This document shows positions 1 through 9,653 of a stretch of DNA of 64,000 nt, one piece after another; position 1 is the first letter of the stretch; each line of letters begins with the position of its first letter. The DNA is from Amylostereum areolatum. Taxonomy: Eukaryota > Basidiomycota > Agaricomycetes > Russulales > Stereaceae. The notes under the pieces were generated by a model. The model searched no databases. It had not been told where the DNA came from and worked only from the letters and a program-made list of their open reading frames with translations. The position numbers were made by a program, and so were the translations under genes. The stretch spans positions 1 through 64,000 of the forward strand of contig SAXG01000020.1 in the NCBI GenBank assembly GCA_012932865.1, read 5' to 3'.

Positions 1-222
1 TCGCGATATTCATCTGCAAGGCGGGAAAGGAGAGCCATTGCGGCCGCGTATTGAGGCGGATGCATGACGCCGATCGCCGCGGAGAATAAGGCTAGGGTCT
101 CCAGTGACGACAGCAGCCACGATTTGCCTCGCAGGGTTTGCAAGGCTGATCCCACGAAAAGGCCGTGGTTGGATATCTGCAATGACAGTGCAAATGAAAA
201 CTGTGGATTTTGACAATGATCC

Positions 223-1110
223 TCATTGACCTACCGGATGTCCTGTTTGCTTGTTAGCCGGAGAGAACTGGATCCGGCCCGGGAATATTACGGCGCATTT
301 TGAGGAAGCTTTAAAGTAACGGGAGCCGGTACGAATATTTTCGGTCCCCGTCATGCCGCGCTGAAGATCTTTCTCCACCACCTTCGCCAAGTCCACCATA
401 ATCTGCTGGACAGACGTCAGCTTGGAATGCACATTTCGGCCAAAGACTCGGCCATCGTACCACTCTATCAGGGGTCACCATGTTCGGAACGTGCCACACG
501 AGGACCAACGTCGTTGTCCGTAATAATACAATGGTCATCGATCTGCGTCGGCTCAGAGTACGGGGGAGGATAACTGTTGGCCATGCGGGCCTCATACGAT
601 GCATTCTGCCCCGTGGGCTTCGAGGAGAGATCGCGTGCATAGTCGCGTGCGTTCCATGGTAAACGGACTGAGTCATGCCGGACCAGTTAGCCGATCGTCA
701 GCCACTGCTGAGGCATGGCGTACCTCTATGACTGTATTGCCGACGCCAGCCCGATGGCGAGGTGCTCTGCTTCAACAACGAACTCCGGCCTCCAGGCTGT
801 CAGATCTGGAGGCAGGTCTGACGGTTCAATCGGGTTGACAAGGTTTCACGTGGCTGAGAAACCTGTCCTGGACGTAATCGGCAAGGCGGGAGGCAAAGGT
901 AAGAGCATCGCCGGAGAGGAGAAAAGGAGGCCGCTTCGATTGGGCTCGAAATATTCTGCATATCCGGCGACTTCAGTGGAACTATTGAGAAGGTGGTTGA
1001 AAGAAAAGAACGAGGAGCTGTTACAATGTCACACCCTGGCTGCCTCGAGGCTGAACACGCACTGTCCACATTGTCTCGGGTGCTTGCCCCCCGGATCAGG
1101 AAACGTTGTC
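223..1110 (-). pseudogene. Decayed gene of unknown family with frame breaks
   Basis: The minus strand reads as convincing protein only in pieces that change frame. One piece near 960-1110 contains PRQCGQC. Another near 740-960 contains GDALTFASRLADYVQDRF and then DLPPDLTAWRPEFVVEAEH in a different frame. A piece at about 470-665 contains NARDYARDLSSKPTGQNAS, and the last at 223-470 contains EWYDGRVFGRNVHSKLTSV. The junction near 470 is explained by one lost base in a short C run (GGTGACCCC before TGATAG). The break near 850-900 has no clean splice pair. I do not recognise the family. A gene with indels from decay is more likely than a correctly spliced gene, but sequencing error in C runs is possible. 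Confidence 0.4.
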
Positions 1111-1184
1111 TGGCAGAGCAATGACAGGGAGCAGATTCCCACGGAAGTTACCGGTACCACAAATGCTGTGCACTATTCTCCGCA

Positions 1185-1335
1185 GGGAGGTTCAATTCCA
1201 CGGGGACAATCACCACGGGGAAGCCCGCCGCAGGGACAACCGCCGCGGGGACCGCCGTTGCGAGGACAATCACCGTGGTGACACCCACTGAGGGAACAGG
1301 TTCCGCGGCAACATCTTCCGCGTTGAAATTCGCCG
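1185..1335. repeat. Run of short GC-rich quasi-repeats
   Basis: Words such as CACGGGGACAATCAC, CGCAGGGACAA and CGAGGACAATCACC follow one another at roughly 15-20 base spacing, and CCGCGG occurs several times. The plus strand happens to stay open here and reads as Pro-Arg-Gly-Gln-Ser repeats, but it lacks any domain or splice context. The rest of 1111-1741 holds nothing else I can identify. Confidence 0.4.
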
Positions 1336-1741
1336 CGCAAACGTCGCCGTCAGGAGTGCACTGCGGGAAGCCCACCCGCAGGAATCAGCCCCCCATATGA
1401 ACGCTTTGATTGTGGTGATGGAGGAACAAGTTAGCATCGTGGAGGATGAGCTGTGGCCTCCTCCTTCTGAAGGGGCTTCAACAGAACGACCGAATTGACC
1501 AAATACTATTACAAAACCTGCGGGGAAAGAACAGCACGAGCATAATGACGGACGATACACATTGTGAATGGTACATTTTACAAGCCGACGGCGCCAAAAC
1601 CACTTGCTCTCCCATCCGTCGCCCCATCTCTGCTGCAAGCCGCGTGGGTCATATAGCCCGCGGGCAGTCACCTCTGGTGGCAATCGTGACAGCGCCGAAT
1701 CCCCGTCACCGTCCTTCACGACGTAGTGATTGAACTTGTGG

Positions 1742-2969
1742 TCACGGAACGACGAGAAGGGGAGTAAGCCGTCTAAAGGCTGACGACGGGTTTAAAAATG
1801 CCAGGCGATACCACCTCCGCCACATGGCGAGCTCGGCGGAGTCTGGGTCTTCCAACTCCAATTGGGTCATCCTTGGAAAGAGGGCATAGGTTTCCTCCCC
1901 GTCGAGCGTCCCTATCCACCATAGGTTGGAGGGAATCACAGGATTGTACTCCCATCCGTCCTTCTCCGTGTTTGCGCGGCTCGCGGCATCATACTCTTCC
2001 AACTCGTCCAACCACTTCTCCACGTCCTCGAGACGGGATTCAGGATGCTCGGCATATGGGCCAAAGGACCCGTAGAATCCGGAGGCGCCATCTCCGATGG
2101 GGCCCAGGATGTCGAGCGACTTCCGAAGCCATGCCACTACGTCCAAGAAATAGGGGTAGATGTCAGGGAGAGACAGGAAGGCAGGAAACAACAACTCACT
2201 CTTCCCAAGTACATCAATGCCCTCCTCCATACGCCGCCGCACCTCAGGTTGTATGAAGTGCTTCACGGCAGGGTGGATTTCGCGGAGAGCCTTCCGGGCA
2301 TCTTTGAGGTAGAAGATGTCGCCCGCTCGGGTCTGGCGGTGAGTGACCGTGAGCTCTGGTGGAATAGGGCCATTCCGTGGGTAGAATTCCATGGCCAGTT
2401 GAATCTTTTGGAAGATATGGACAACGACTCCAAGACCAGGGCCTCGAGTGAAGAGATCCGGATACCAATTATCGTGGGGCCATTCGAACATGCTACGGAT
2501 CTGACTGCGACGGCGTGGACCACAGTAGTTGAGAACGCCGTCCCCCCCGCAGGAGCTTGATGGTACGGCTTGATAATTGAATACGTTAGCAAACGAGGCA
2601 AGCCGTGTATCAAGGGATAACGCACGTGGCATCGCGGATGTCATTGTCCGCCAGGAGGAGCCGAATAACCTTCCAGCAATAATCGTGGAGGGCCCGATTG
2701 AGGCACCGCACTACCACGAAGGACGAGGCAGGAGGCGGGTGGATCCAGACCATGTCACGCGTGGTCTCGGGCAGACTTGGCCAGAAGAGGTGATCGGCGA
2801 TGCCATCAGCGATCGCCTCGTCGATAATGGCCTTGTTGAGCTCTACGGGCAAACGTGTGAAGACATGGAATGGCTCTAGTGTGGTGTCGTCTTGATAGAA
2901 TTCTGGGTCGTAAATGGACGACGACACAGAGGGGATGGGGGATGAATTCAGGGAGGGGGGAGAAGACAT
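1742..2969 (-). CDS. Unknown protein, F-box-like N-terminus, paralogue A
   Basis: Three exons can be joined in frame. The first starts at ATG 2969. Its N-terminal part contains LPVELNKAIIDEAIADGIAD and then HPPPASSFVVVRCLNRALH, spaced like a divergent F-box. A GTGCGT donor near 2628 joins an acceptor ending CATCAAG. A second intron (donor GTGAGT, acceptor GACGTAG) removes a hydrophobic stretch near 2190-2130. The middle exon carries RGPGLGVVVHIFQKIQLAME and the last carries GWEYNPVIPSNLWW. Paralogue B at 3472-4896 shares all these blocks and the exon order, which supports the model. No catalytic motif, signal peptide or membrane segment is visible, so the function is unknown. Confidence 0.6.
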
Positions 2970-3471
2970 CTCAGATGCTGTTAACGTCCCCGTGCAGGTG
3001 AGATTAAGTATGTCCTTGGGTGAGGGTCCAGGTAACGAGGCAGGCCACATGATATGGCACGAGGCGATCGTTCCTGGGCCGGTCCTAAATGCCTGTCGTT
3101 TGTCCCGACGCGTATCCTTCGACGCCCATCGGCGTAAGCGCCGAAAGAATTCCCCGGGTTGTAGATCCGCGGGGGTTGCGATGCCGCGGATAAGTATGTC
3201 CGTTGTCCCAGGTCCGGGAATTAATGTGCGCGGGATTGAACCTCCGCAGGAATGCCCCCTGAGACAACGGGCATCTGGACATCGGGAATAGGATAGAAAA
3301 GGAATACTAGCCCAGGGGGGGAAGTGGAGTAGTTGGATTCTCTGACTCCAGTGGAGTGGCACTTTCAGTTCTGCAGTTTGAGAGGCAATTGATGAATTCG
3401 TGGGTGCCTGCATGACAAAAAGCGAGGAGCGGATATCAACGTATACTATTATCCTTTTGACAGGAGACCGC
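2970..3471. other. Spacer between paralogues A and B
   Basis: No gene is supported. It holds the presumed promoter of paralogue A and a GC-rich stretch at 3150-3200 with two CCGCGG words, like those at 1.2 kb and 5.1 kb. Confidence 0.4.
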
Positions 3472-4896
3472 CTAGTACAACAGGTAGTAGTCCGTAGGCA
3501 TGTCCTCAAACCATTTCCCCAAATACCACCTACCCCATGCTTTTCGACAAAGACGTACATCAATCGGACCTCGGTCGGTCAATGCCGTGGGACTTTGAGC
3601 CAAAGGGCTGTCAAAATCGTCGGGTTTCAAGGTGAAATGGCTGACAGGATTCAGCAAAAATGACTCCAGGCTGAGGAAACCATCCAAAGCATGCTGTCGT
3701 CGGAGGTAGGCAAGATTATACCACCTCTGCCAAAACCGGAGTTCCCGTGAGGATTGGTCCTCCTTCTCCAGGAGGTCCATTTTCCCAAGGATGTGATCCA
3801 CCTTGTGCTCCTGTACGAATACGGCTTCCCATAGAATGATCGGAAGAACCGGATTATACTCCCACCCCTGCTTTTCTGCATCCTCCCTCAACGCGGAATC
3901 TTGTCCTTCCAACTTGTCCAAATCTTTCTCGGCTTGTTCTAGCCAGCCGGCCGGGGTCATCCGTGTACCGACCAAGAGCGCCATAAACCCCGGTGTCGAC
4001 ATCAGCGATTTCATATAGTACGGTGTTTGCCTGAAGGAGCCACAATGCTAAATGGGTATGTCCGCGGACCGGTGAGTGATGGATAACCGACAACTCAAAC
4101 GGCACTCACCCTTGCCAAGAATGTCCACCCCATCTTCCATGCGACGCCAAATTTGGGGAGCGATAAAGTGTCTTGCGGCGGGATGTACCTTTTGGAGCGC
4201 TGCCTCGGCCGTTTTCAGGAGGCTCCCTGCTACCCTCAAATCCTTTGTCTTGAGCTCTGGAGGGAGAGCGGTGTTATTGTCGAGGAATCCCAGACAAAGT
4301 TGGATCTTGTGGAACAAATGAACGATGGCACCCAGTCCCGGCCCTCTCCCCTTGTGTCCGCTATACCACTCGGCTTCTCCGGTTTGGAATGCCAAGCCCA
4401 TTTGATGTTGATGGGGGTAATCGCAGCAGTCCATGATGACGTCAGTGCGCAATGCCCTGATTATGGAACTGTAGAATGTTCGGTGTCATCTGGAATGAAA
4501 TCAAATAAGAACAATCAAACTGCCTTACCTGGCATTGTCATCTGACGTCTCGACCAGGAGGAGACTCAACACGTCCCAACAATACTTGTACAGTGCTCGA
4601 TTGACACAGCTGAGGGCGATGAAAGTCGATGATGGGGGGGGGAAAAGGGTCAGGCACTCTCTGGTGTCCCATGGGAGATCGGGCCAGAAAAGGTACCGCG
4701 CGATGCAATCGGCGATAACCGTGTCAACGATGTGTTTGTTGAGTTCCTGAGGAAGTACTGCGATCAAATGGTAGGGCTCGAGCCGGACAATTTTTGTTGA
4801 AGCCGAGTGCCGTTCGGACAGTGTATGAGCTGACGGAGTGGATGTAGCTGACTCCATACCAGGGGGACGATGGGGGGTAAAGGGAAGAACCGACAT
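3472..4896 (-). pseudogene. Unknown protein, paralogue B, probably frameshifted
   Basis: This is a tandem copy of the gene at 1742-2969. Exon 1 (ATG at 4896, or 39 bases further in) has LPQELNKHIVDTVIADCIAR and FPPPSSTFIALSCVNRALYK. An intron with donor GTAAGG and acceptor CTACAG leads to the exon with GRGPGLGAIVHLFHKIQLCL and GKG at its end. After the next intron (GTGAGT to TTTAG), the frame matching paralogue A reads VLYEIADVDTGVYGALGRY. It must then shift by one base in a CCCCGGCCGG tract near 3950 to reach EQAEKDLDKLEGQDSA and GWEYNPVLPIILW. Without the shift the product stops early. Either the gene is recently broken or the base call is wrong. The family is unknown. Confidence 0.5.
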
Positions 4897-5047
4897 GTAG
4901 TGTCACCTTGTACTGTAACTTTGATCGTCGTGTCCCAGGGCCTTCGGACAGCCTCACGTGCGTGTACTCAAAGAAAGAAGAAAAAATGCCTCACATGCAT
5001 CACCGTGGGAATGGGATTTGGTCAGCAACCGGCCCAGGGAAATACCC

Positions 5048-5195
5048 GCGGCGAAATGGCTGACGGAGGTCGGCCCTCCGAAGACATTTCCCGCGGGGGA
5101 AATGCCTGGCGGAGAACGGCCCTCCGAAGGCATTTCCCGCGGCGAAATGGCTGGCGGAGAACGGCCCCGCGGAGAGATTCCCCGCGGGGCAGGTT
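5048..5195. repeat. Three tandem 46-base GC-rich repeats
   Basis: The word GAAATG recurs at 5053, 5099 and 5144, each within a unit that also holds GGCGGAGAACGGCC and the CATTTCCCGCGG type of ending. GAAATGCC and GGCATTTC inside a unit are complementary, so each unit could form a small hairpin. The third unit degenerates into CCCCGCGGGG. Flanking 4897-5534 contains no supported gene. Confidence 0.6.
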
Positions 5196-5534
5196 CCCGT
5201 GGAGAATGTCCCGCAGGGCTATTCTTTGCTGGGATATTTGTTTAGACTTTCATCACGTGAACCGGTACCGCAATGCACTCTGTGGCGGGCTTTGAACCGT
5301 TCTCCAAATTACCGGTACACAGGGGAACTTCCCCGCCGAGACTGAGTACCCGGAGAGTTTCCGCGCGGAGACATGACTCTGGGAAGAGATTCCCGCCGTC
5401 GCACAATGTAAGCCTCCGCGGGGATTTTGGCATCGTGCAGATGATTCCCGGGGTACTTGTCCTCCGCTTCCGGTGGCGAAGTGAGGACGAGATTACAATG
5501 CTGCCATTGACATGAGCTACATTTCTTTAGTCCG

Positions 5535-6806
5535 CTAAATGCTCCTTCGCCGCGTCCTCATGGTCCTTTCGATGCCCGTCCCTCCATTTTCACCTGCCGC
5601 GGAGTGTGCTGCATCGACATCCTCTTCGAGATGGAGGCTATCGATGAGACGTTGCGTGATCTCGTATACCCCCTCATCCCGAGCCCTCTTCTCCGAGTCG
5701 AGCTCCGCGATGTAACTGCTCAGCTCGGCATCCTCCATTCCGTGGGTTTCCTCATCCCAAGCCTCTCTCATCAACTCTATGAGGGGGGGATCCGCCGCAA
5801 CAAGGTCTCCATGGGCGGTTTTGAGTAGCTCGGCCTGCATGCTCCATAACTGCTGTTGCTTTGCAGTTCGATACGCAATGAGGCGTCCACGTAAGCGACG
5901 GTTTAAGCCTGCGAGTCTCCGCAGTGCCCGAAGATACACGGCCGCGTTGTCAGCACTAAGCTCAACGGTTAGACTGACCGGAAGGATCGGTGTTCCACGA
6001 TCGCGATGCCAAGGCTTCCACTGAGCGGTCCGCGTTAGCGCCCCAACCTCTGCACGAGGCGAAGGACTGACCTATCTCTATGCCAGGGTTCGTGAGAACG
6101 CCCACAGGACCCGAGTAGGCTCCCGCTCGTTTGATCCACCCCTCCGAGAGCTCGAGAGCCTTCCGCCATTCAATAGCGGAGGTTGGGGGATGGGCGGCGG
6201 ATTGGTCGACGTCCATGAGTTCTGCACGAGGGGATGCAATCTGTTCCGGCTATTGTTTGCATCTCCTGTGCGGCATTTGATGAAGGGTAGGGCACTTACT
6301 GTCTTCACTATGGGCGAAATGAGCATCCAGGCGGAAACTGTCTCCGCGGTGGCGTACTGCTTTTGAGGCCAGTACCACCAAGGGTCGAATTTGACGATCC
6401 GATCGCGCATGTCGTCAGGAATAACCTCTTTGACGTCCACCTCGGCGCTCGTAAGCGATATCTGTGCAAGAGGGAGCACAGGGTGTTCCCCCCGCGTCGA
6501 GGCGGCTGCAACCGGTTGGAATACCTTTGCGACGATGGGTGGAGGAACGCTGCGGTCATCCAGGCATCGGATCAGTCCGATAGTCGTCAGGCTTGATAAC
6601 TTGTGCATTTATTTGCTAAAGCGTACATAGATGTTATGATAATTACGCACCAGTTCCATGAAAGTGCCTTCCGCGACAGCGTCCCGCTCCTCGGGCACCG
6701 CACGACTTATTGCCGTCATGGCTATCGCCAATCTTCCGGTAGCGATGGCCTCCAACCGGCGGGTGTCGTCGATCGTGGGCAGTTGTTCTTGTTGAGATAC
6801 GGCCAT
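5535..6806 (-). CDS. Hypothetical protein, four or more exons
   Basis: Exon 1 starts at ATG 6806 (an alternative ATG lies at 6842) and encodes QEQLPTIDDTRRLEAIATG. Exon 2 follows an AAG acceptor near 6605 and carries PDDMRDRIVKFDPWWYWPQK. Exon 3 (acceptor ACAATAG near 6250) carries IEWRKALELSEGWIKRAGAY. The last exon carries LTRTAQWKPWHRDRGTPILP, then a charged helical tail that stops at 5535. The junction between exons 3 and 4 is ambiguous: donors GTCCTG or GTGGGC near 6100 with acceptors GTGCAG or GCAGAG near 6050 all keep the frame. There is no known domain, signal or membrane span. Its start lies 128 bases from that of the divergent gene at 6935. Confidence 0.5.
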
Positions 6807-6934
6807 AGTGACATAGAGGAAAAGGAGTCCATTGCACGCCACTCGCGTTCTTGCGCATTGTTTACATTTGTTAGGATTGACGTATCAATTTCACACGATT
6901 TCCCCCTGATGTCCCCTGCACTCCTCCCCTCACC
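6807..6934. promoter_or_regulatory. Short divergent intergenic region
   Basis: Two unknown genes start head-to-head across 128 bases, so this short stretch must carry both core promoters. No clear TATA box is visible. Confidence 0.4.
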
Positions 6935-7674
6935 ATGGATCTCTCACTAGGTGAACGCATGATCCATCTTATCGCTCAACGCGTGCTGGACTCCCTCGGT
7001 GCCTGTCACCTTCCGGCGTTGGAGGAAGAGGAGGCACGGTACTTGAAAAATATTCAGGTAGAAGTGGTAAGCTACCTTTGCCCATCGATCTCGACTGAAG
7101 ACGCTGAAACTGGGCCGTTTCCTGCCATTTAGGGCTTTGCACTGTGTATTGTCGTAATCCTCTCTGTCTCTGGGGTCAATGCCAAGATCCCAGCAGCGTT
7201 GAAAAGTGCCGCACTGGTATTTGCGGGTACATCTCCGCGACTTTATGATGTATCGCGGGAGTCATCCGACATCCTCCCCGCGGACCTCCCTGCACACCTT
7301 GGATCCTGGTGGGAGATGCCGCACGGAGACAGCAAGTTGATCCAAGAGCTTGCAGAGGTGTACGGCGAGGGAAATGGATTTCCTTCCCGGGTAAGGACTT
7401 TTGTCTTTCCTTCTGCATTCTCCGCCCATTCTGCAATAGGAAACAGCGCTTCAGGCGGGAAGAAGCGGCGAACCTTACGGAGGGGGAGGTTGCAGCCCTA
7501 TTAGAGCGTTTCAAGGATGTTGCACGTATGTATGGCGATACGAAGGAGGCTTTTCATCGGGTCATTGAAAGAAGGACAGAGGAGGCTGTTGCGCTGGGGG
7601 GGGTCAATGCTGCCGCATCCTGTATTCTTTCGGAGGTTTCACCCAAGCGGCAGCATTTGTTCGGAAAAAAATAG
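6935..7674 (+). CDS. Small hypothetical protein with one hydrophobic segment
   Basis: Three exons splice in phase. The first, from ATG 6935, encodes a helical stretch with RVLDSLGACHLPALEEEEAR. An intron beginning GTAAGC and ending TTTAG (about 7066-7133) leads to a hydrophobic segment, FALCIVVILSVSGVNA, then PADLPAHLGSWWEMP. A second intron (GTAAGG to GAAACAG, about 7390-7446) leads to the helical C-terminus LTEGEVAALLERFKDVARMY. The frame then runs to TAG at 7672. The product is about 205 residues with one possible membrane anchor at residues 45-60. I do not recognise the family. Confidence 0.5.
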
Positions 7675-7800
7675 AGTACTGTATATACCTACCATGGAAA
7701 GCTGCTTACACAAACCGCATAGCTCCCGGCGGCATCCTCAGGGTCAAAGAGGTCAATCAGTGCAACCGCTTCGAAGCAATCGATGAAACTACTGCCGAGT

Positions 7801-8390
7801 GACCCAATGTGGGCGGTACGTTGACTACGGAAATGCTCACGCCAACAGTTTAACGTGCCCGAACTGGAGATAACAAACGACGAAACCGTGCGGCTGCATC
7901 ATTCAATACGGAGCCAATTATCGAGCAGTATCCCTCCGGCCGGACCATTGATAACGATGCGAGTGATCCTGTCCGGGCGCATCGAGAGAATAAAGCGGAC
8001 CCTGGCTGCTAGCCCAATGCGGGCGGTACGTGGAATAAGGACACGCGCACACCCAGTTATCAACACGCCCAAACCGATGACAATGAAGTGGAGAGACCTG
8101 CGGCCGGATCATTGAATATGGAGCGACTAACGGAGACACGTACCCCCGGCCGGAGCGTCAGTAACGATGGAAGCAGTTCTGTTCGGCCGCTTCGACGGAA
8201 TAGAGCGAAGCCCCATCCGCTGACCCAGTCTCGGCCGTGCGTGTGATATGGACGGGCACAATGGGTAGCATATTTCCTGGCCAGATCGTGGATAACGAAC
8301 CAGATAATCCCGTTCGACCGGGTCGAAGGAAGAGGACATCTTCATCGTTCGGCCGCGTCTGGGCGGCCCGTTTCGAAAGGCGTTTTGTCA
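7801..8390. repeat. Three diverged 210-base tandem repeats
   Basis: GACCCAATGTGGGCGGTACG at 7801 recurs as AGCCCAATGCGGGCGGTACG at 8011 and, more worn, as GACCCAGTCTCGGCCGTGCG at 8222, giving periods of 210 and 211 bases. Later landmarks recur too: a CGGCCGG box, a TAACGATG-like box and a GTTCGGCCGCTTCGACGGAA-like box. The third unit lacks its middle and ends against the NUF2 remnant. Confidence 0.65.
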
Positions 8391-8432
8391 ACTTGAGCTG
8401 CATCGTGTGTACTGATTGTTTACCACTGAAAG

Positions 8433-8992
8433 GTGTGGGAGCAGCTGGAGCAGAAGAAGGTCGAGCGCGCGGAGCTGCAGTCGATGCACGAGGCGAGTCC
8501 CCTTCGTCCGTCCTTGCGCGCCCTCCCCCTCCTCTGACCGCGCGTCCTGCAGCGCACGCTGAAGCAACTCGACAACGCCGAGAGCCGGCTCACGCGCACG
8601 AAGCGGCAGATCGAGGAGAAGCGGCAGGCGGGCCAGCAGGCGCTGGACGCGTTGCGCGCGGAGTACGAGGACATGGCGCTCGAGCGGAAGGACAACGACA
8701 GGCAGGTGGAGGACGTGCGGCGGAAGGTCGATGGCATCAAGCAAAAGGTGCGCCCTCTCGTCCTCTCCGGCCGTGCCGGCTGTGCTCACCTCTGTGGTAG
8801 ACGGCAGAACACCTCAAGAAGAACGAGACGGAGCTCAACGCGGTGCTGGCGGAGTACTGGCGGCTACGCATCGACGCGGGTGGGTCTTTTCGTTGGCATA
8901 CACGGGATGCTCGCGCTAGGCTGATGCCGTTGGCAGAGGTGTACATGGAGACACTCGCGAACAAACTGCACATGCAGGTCCACGCCGTCTAG
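8433..8992 (+). pseudogene. C-terminal remnant of kinetochore protein Nuf2
   Basis: Four exons (8433-8492, 8553-8747, 8801-8879, 8937-8992) splice in phase to 129 codons ending in TAG. They encode a coiled coil with KQLDNAESRLTRTKRQIEEK, then EHLKKNETELNAVLAEYWRL and VYMETLANKLHMQV. That order and ending match the C-terminus of Nuf2, the Ndc80-complex subunit that dimerises with Ndc80 at kinetochores. The N-terminal calponin-homology domain and the first two thirds of the coiled coil are absent. Upstream of a plausible acceptor (CTGAAAG at 8432) there are only worn tandem repeats. The first intron starts with GC instead of GT. A functional Nuf2 should lie elsewhere, unless the upstream exons were lost in assembly. 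Confidence 0.65.
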
Positions 8993-9365
8993 AGACTGCT
9001 GCCCCGAGTATATGTATAATATATGTATCCCCTACTATCTCATTTATGTACAACCGCAGACCCCTTCCCGTTGAGTCACTCATCTCTGCAGTTTCTGCCC
9101 CCCCTTCCCCTCCGAAACAAACCTGCCAGTGCAGAGCTCGAAGATATATCTCGTCCTGGCAAAGCAAGCACCCCTCCGCTTTCGGAGACGCCAGAACACG
9201 TGAACCACGGTGGTCGTTCCGAACTTTAGTATTGGTGTATCCGCTGTCCTCCCCACTATGCAACACTAGCTGTGTCAAGTTCCCCATACTCGAGTTTAAC
9301 GTTTAACTACTACGCTTCTCCTGAATACAGATCCCTGTGATGCCACCGGGCGAGTGAAGTTTGTG

Positions 9366-9425
9366 ATTTGATTCTCTGAGTTTCTGAGTCTCTTTGTCAT
9401 TTGAGTCTTTGAGTCTCTGAGTTTC
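9366..9425. repeat. CTGAGT-type simple repeat
   Basis: The words CTGAGT, TTGAGT and TCTTTGAGT alternate over about 60 bases. The remainder of 8993-9653 is intergenic between the NUF2 remnant and the ING gene and holds no supported gene. Confidence 0.6.
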
Positions 9426-9653
9426 ACGTACATTCAGCTGCTTCAGCACTAGGGACGCAGGAGGCGATGATGAGGGTCGCCCTTGGGACTCATTTCCTGC
9501 GTGACCCGACGCGTGACGCTCTGTGACCCGCCTTGCCGACGCGCCTCGCGCTGCAGCGCACTCCACCCAACTGTCCCAACAGCCATCCCTCATCGACATC
9601 CCCCCGTTCCAACTTCCAACTTCTCGCGACCCTCCCAATTTCTCCACATCCAC

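Noticed and set aside
715..1281. Plus-strand open frame of 188 codons ending in Pro-Arg-Gly-Gln-Ser repeats
   Set aside because: The repeats reflect GC-rich DNA quasi-repeats. The frame overlaps better coding evidence on the minus strand and has no start or splice context.
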